64,000 nt of DNA from JBBECJ01 sp963763325 (GTDB lineage Bacteria > Chloroflexota > Chloroflexia > Thermomicrobiales > CFX8): the NCBI GenBank assembly GCA_963763325.1, contig CAVXOL010000024.1, forward strand, positions 1 through 64,000, given 5' to 3'. Made by a program: the position numbers and the translations under genes. The notes below the pieces were generated by a model. The model saw nothing but the letters and a program-made list of their open reading frames with translations. It did not search any database and was not told the DNA's origin. Positions 61,371 to 64,000 of the stretch are shown piece after piece (the first letter of the stretch is position 1; each line of letters opens with the position of its first letter).

Positions 61371-62663
61371 ATGGCTCGAATTAGCGTAATCGGCACTGGC
61401 TATGTCGGGCTGGTCTATTGCACGGCCTTCGCCGATCTCGGTAACGAGGTCTACGGCGTCGACATCAACGAGGAAAAGGTCAAGGCACTGCAGGCCGGCG
61501 AGTGTCCGATCTTCGAGCCGGGACTTCCCGAACTGCTTGAGCGAAATCTGAAGTCGGGGCGCCTGAAGTTCACCGCATCATATGCCGAGGCTGTACCCGA
61601 TTCGTCGTTCGTCTTCATCTGTGTTGACACGCCCTCGTCGTTCAGTGGCGAGGCCGATATGCGCGCGGTCCGCAAGGCGGCGGCAATGATTGGCGAACAT
61701 CTGTCGGGCGCAACGGATATCGTCAACAAGAGCACGATGCCGATTGGATCCGGAGACCTCGTCGCATCGATTGTGGAACAGCACATCCAGCCCGGCGCGA
61801 CGTTCGCCGTCGTAAGCAACCCTGAGTTCCTTCGAGAGGGTGCTGCCGTCCAGGATGTTTTGCACCCCGACCGTGTTGTGCTTGGTTCGGATGACAGGAC
61901 AGCCGCCGAGCGAGTCGCCGAACTTTATGCCGTGCTGGACGCGCCGATCGTGATCACCGACCGGCGCTCGGCTGAGATGATCAAGTACGCGTCTAACTCA
62001 TTCCTCGCTACCAAGATCTCGTTCATCAACGAAATCGCCCAGATCTGCGAACGAGTTGGAGCCGATGTAACGACTGTCTCGAAGGGCATGGGGTACGACC
62101 AGCGGATAGGTTCCCTGTTCCTCGAAGCAGGCATCGGATTTGGAGGCTCGTGCTTTCCGAAGGACGTCAAGGCTCTGGCCTACATGGCGCAGGAAGCAGA
62201 CTGCCACCCGCAACTGCTGCGGGCGGTCCTTGAGATCAACGCTGACCAGCGCCGCCGTTTCGTTCACAAGCTTCAGGAACATCTGGGCGACCTGACCGAC
62301 CGCCAGGTTGGTGTCTGGGGTCTCTCGTTCAAGCAGAACACCGACGACATGCGCGAGTCCCCTGCAGTCGACATCATCCGGATGATTGAGCAGCGCGGCG
62401 CGAAGGTGAAGGCGTACGACCCAGCCGCGATCGAGAACGCCCGTGAGTTGCTGCCGTCGACGACCTTCTGCCAGTCGCCGTACGACGTTGCTGAAGGGTC
62501 CGACGCGCTGTGTGTCGTGACACAGTGGAATGAGTTCAAGCAGGCCGACCTCTCACGAGTCGCGGAGTCAATGCGGACACCGCTGCTGCTCGACGGCCGC
62601 AACATTTACGACCCAGCCGATGTCAGCGCGCTTGGATTGACGTATGTTGGTGTCGGACGCTGA
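61371..62663 (+). CDS. ugd: UDP-glucose 6-dehydrogenase
   Basis: NAD-dependent oxidation of UDP-glucose to UDP-glucuronate for exopolysaccharide or wall sugars. 430 residues: Rossmann motif IGTGYVGLVYCTAFA, DTPSSFSGEADM, STMPIGSGD, YASNSFLATKISFINE and the catalytic cysteine in GFGGSCFPKDVKALAY. The C-terminal NAD-domain has GLSFKQNTDDMRESPA. Closest types are TuaD/Ugd; UDP-N-acetylmannosamine dehydrogenase is less likely. The stop overlaps acpS start by 20 bases. Complete. Confidence 0.93.
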   Translation: MARISVIGTGYVGLVYCTAFADLGNEVYGVDINEEKVKALQAGECPIFEPGLPELLERNLKSGRLKFTASYAEAVPDSSFVFICVDTPSSFSGEADMRAVRKAAAMIGEHLSGATDIVNKSTMPIGSGDLVASIVEQHIQPGATFAVVSNPEFLREGAAVQDVLHPDRVVLGSDDRTAAERVAELYAVLDAPIVITDRRSAEMIKYASNSFLATKISFINEIAQICERVGADVTTVSKGMGYDQRIGSLFLEAGIGFGGSCFPKDVKALAYMAQEADCHPQLLRAVLEINADQRRRFVHKLQEHLGDLTDRQVGVWGLSFKQNTDDMRESPAVDIIRMIEQRGAKVKAYDPAAIENARELLPSTTFCQSPYDVAEGSDALCVVTQWNEFKQADLSRVAESMRTPLLLDGRNIYDPADVSALGLTYVGVGR

Positions 62664-63078
62664 GTATGTCCCGATCTGGGACTCCGAAGCCGCTGGACCG
62701 GTCGAGGTCGGGATCGACATCATCGAGATCGATCGTGTCGGCAAGGTGCTCGCAAAGCATGGCCAACGATTCCTCGAACGCGTCTACACGCCTCGTGAGC
62801 GCGAACGCTACGGCACGAGGGTGCAGGAACTCGCCGCTCGCTTTGCCGCCAAGGAAGCGACGATGAAGGCGCTCGGGACCGGCATCCGTGGCGTTCGCTG
62901 GCGCGATATCGAAGTCCTGCCGAACCGACGCGGCAAGCCGATCCTGATCCTGCATGAGACCGCACAGCGACGCGCAGCCTTGCTCGGTCTGACACACTTC
63001 TCAGTTTCGCTGACACACTCGCGTGGCGATGCGATGGCAGTCGTCATCGCAACGAAAGGGCCGAGCCGCAGCGCATGA
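62644..63078 (+). CDS. acpS: Holo-[acyl-carrier-protein] synthase
   Basis: Transfers 4'-phosphopantetheine to acyl carrier protein. The conserved blocks are GIDIIEIDRVGK (metal-binding Asp), FLERVYTPRERE, ARFAAKEATMKALGTG (metal-binding Glu) and SLTHSRGDAMAVV. The ATG at 62644 gives 144 residues, with about 20 residues of non-conserved N-terminus; a later start would be closer to the usual 125 residues. It is coupled to ugd upstream and nnrD downstream, the latter a very common neighbour. Confidence 0.92.
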   Translation: MLVSDAEYVPIWDSEAAGPVEVGIDIIEIDRVGKVLAKHGQRFLERVYTPRERERYGTRVQELAARFAAKEATMKALGTGIRGVRWRDIEVLPNRRGKPILILHETAQRRAALLGLTHFSVSLTHSRGDAMAVVIATKGPSRSA

Positions 63079-64000
63079 GCGTACTCGTCACACCAGACGA
63101 GATGCGAGCCGCCGAAGCCGCAGCCATAGCTGACGGCCGGTCCGAACCCGAACTAATGCAGGCGGCGGCGACCCAGATCGCGGAATGGATCGATACAGCC
63201 ATTACCCGTCTTGCCAATGCACGGCCATTCGCTGTCGCACTCGTCGGCCCCGGCAACAACGGAGGCGACGCGCTCGTCGGGCTGGCGCTGCTGGTCGAGC
63301 GCGGTTGGCGATGTGCAGCAGTCCTGTTGGGACGCGACCAGTTCGGAAAGCTCCCGGCGCCGTCACACTTCCTCGGCCAAATCGAGATCACCAGCCGCGA
63401 CTCGTTCGCCGACGCAGATGTCATCATCGATGGCGTTTATGGAGTCGGCGGTCGAGCCTCGTTACCGGCATCGGTTGCCGCCGCGTTCCAGCGCGCGTAT
63501 GAATTCCGCGTGCTACGCGGAACGCCGCTCGTCGCGATTGATGTGCCATCGGGCGTCGATCCGGCCACCGGCGCGGCCAGCGCTGACGCGTTTCGTGCTG
63601 ACGTAACACTCTGTCTGGGACTCGCGAAGCTCGGACTCATCAGAGAGCCTGCCGCGTCCCACGTCGGCGAACTGACACTGCTGGATATTGGGATCGCGGC
63701 GCCGCCCCCCGGCAATCGACCGCAGTTGATTGATGAACCGTCGGTGCGGAGGTTTTTGCCACGCCGCCGTGCGTCGGCCCACAAACACGAGACTGGGACG
63801 GTCCTTGTCATAGGTGGTGCGCCGACCTACTATGGCGCTCCGCGCTTGAGTGCTGAAGCTGCCGCGAGAGCCGGTGCAGGCCTCGTCTGCGTGGCGGCGC
63901 CTGCGTCAATCATCCCTGTAATCGCCGGCCAGGTTCCAGAACTCGTCCTGATCCCGCTTGACGAATCTCCCAGCGAAGCTGCCACGCAGATATTCGACTG
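63075..64000 (+). CDS. nnrD: Bifunctional NAD(P)HX epimerase/dehydratase, runs off the window
   Basis: Repairs hydrated NADH/NADPH. The ATG at 63075 overlaps the acpS stop (ATGA). The frame is open to the window end (308 complete codons), so the gene is partial. The N-terminal epimerase (YjeF_N) domain has TPDEMRAAEAAAIADG, ALVGPGNNGGDALVGL and IDVPSGVDPATG. The ADP-dependent dehydratase domain begins near residue 225 with RASAHKHETGTVLVIGGAPTYYGAPRL and AARAGAGLVCVA. The acpS-nnrD order is typical. Confidence 0.92.
   Translation, partial: MSVLVTPDEMRAAEAAAIADGRSEPELMQAAATQIAEWIDTAITRLANARPFAVALVGPGNNGGDALVGLALLVERGWRCAAVLLGRDQFGKLPAPSHFLGQIEITSRDSFADADVIIDGVYGVGGRASLPASVAAAFQRAYEFRVLRGTPLVAIDVPSGVDPATGAASADAFRADVTLCLGLAKLGLIREPAASHVGELTLLDIGIAAPPPGNRPQLIDEPSVRRFLPRRRASAHKHETGTVLVIGGAPTYYGAPRLSAEAAARAGAGLVCVAAPASIIPVIAGQVPELVLIPLDESPSEAATQIFD

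Overview
The window looks like a chimera of two genomes. Positions 1 to about 8,990 are GC-rich and read like an actinobacterium. This part holds a voltage-gated-channel-like gene, several small hypothetical and membrane genes, a P-loop kinase, a ZIP metal transporter and a secreted protein with Ig-like repeats. From about 8,990 to 64,000 the gene content and order fit a Chloroflexota bacterium of the Thermomicrobia/Sphaerobacter kind. I infer this from gene combinations (split B12-dependent mutase with meaB, yvcK-gap-pgk-tpiA-secG, serine/threonine kinase fused to a PQQ propeller, nusA-rnpM-infB-rbfA-nrnA-truB-ribF), not from a database search. At the join, ribF is cut inside its GNFDGVH motif and the secreted protein is cut inside a repeat, so an assembly join or a recombination breakpoint is more likely than a natural gene order.

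Layout of the second part: (i) 8,990-15,242, minus strand, a translation/RNA operon: nusA, rnpM, infB, rbfA, nrnA, truB, ribF, with tight or overlapping junctions. (ii) 15,556-20,622, plus strand, lower glycolysis (yvcK, gap, pgk, tpiA) followed by secG and tatA. (iii) 20,712-26,158, a kinase-PQQ receptor-like protein and a small partner, signal peptidase I, a DUF151 nuclease-like protein, an ECF sigma/anti-sigma pair and a DUF1992 protein. (iv) 26,232-32,915, a NuoE/NuoF-type diaphorase pair, an ornithine-cyclodeaminase-family protein, a family 4 uracil-DNA glycosylase and RecQ. (v) 33,017-39,845, tRNA-Asn, a ROK protein, an unknown 588-residue protein, a HEAT-repeat protein, MurE and a beta-propeller lipoprotein. 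(vi) 39,926-47,766, aspS, mazG, lepA, rpsT, holA and fabF. (vii) 48,027-51,527, rpoD, ruvC, tlyA and larB. (viii) 51,512-57,533, meaB, split methylmalonyl-CoA-mutase-type subunits, acyl-CoA dehydrogenase, 3-hydroxyacyl-CoA dehydrogenase and pth. (ix) 57,649-64,000, a TatA/B-like protein, a methyltransferase, tgt, a FecR-domain protein, UDP-glucose dehydrogenase, acpS and the start of nnrD.

More than 20 apparent single-base frameshifts break otherwise well conserved genes (channel, ZIP transporter, truB, infB, tpiA, kinase, aspS, mazG, lepA, B12-binding subunit). At least ten of them fall in lepA alone. Because essential genes are hit, most are probably sequencing or consensus errors rather than real pseudogenes. 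Many genes are coupled by ATGA/GTGA overlaps. Several promoters share an extended -10 of the form TGnTATACT, and convergent gene pairs are separated by strong perfect stem-loops.

I found no CRISPR array, prophage, insertion sequence or clearly new defence system. The best candidates for something undescribed are a multi-hairpin RNA-like element between holA and fabF (46,279-46,359), the unknown protein plus HEAT-repeat pair upstream of murE, and the kinase-propeller gene with its small downstream partner.
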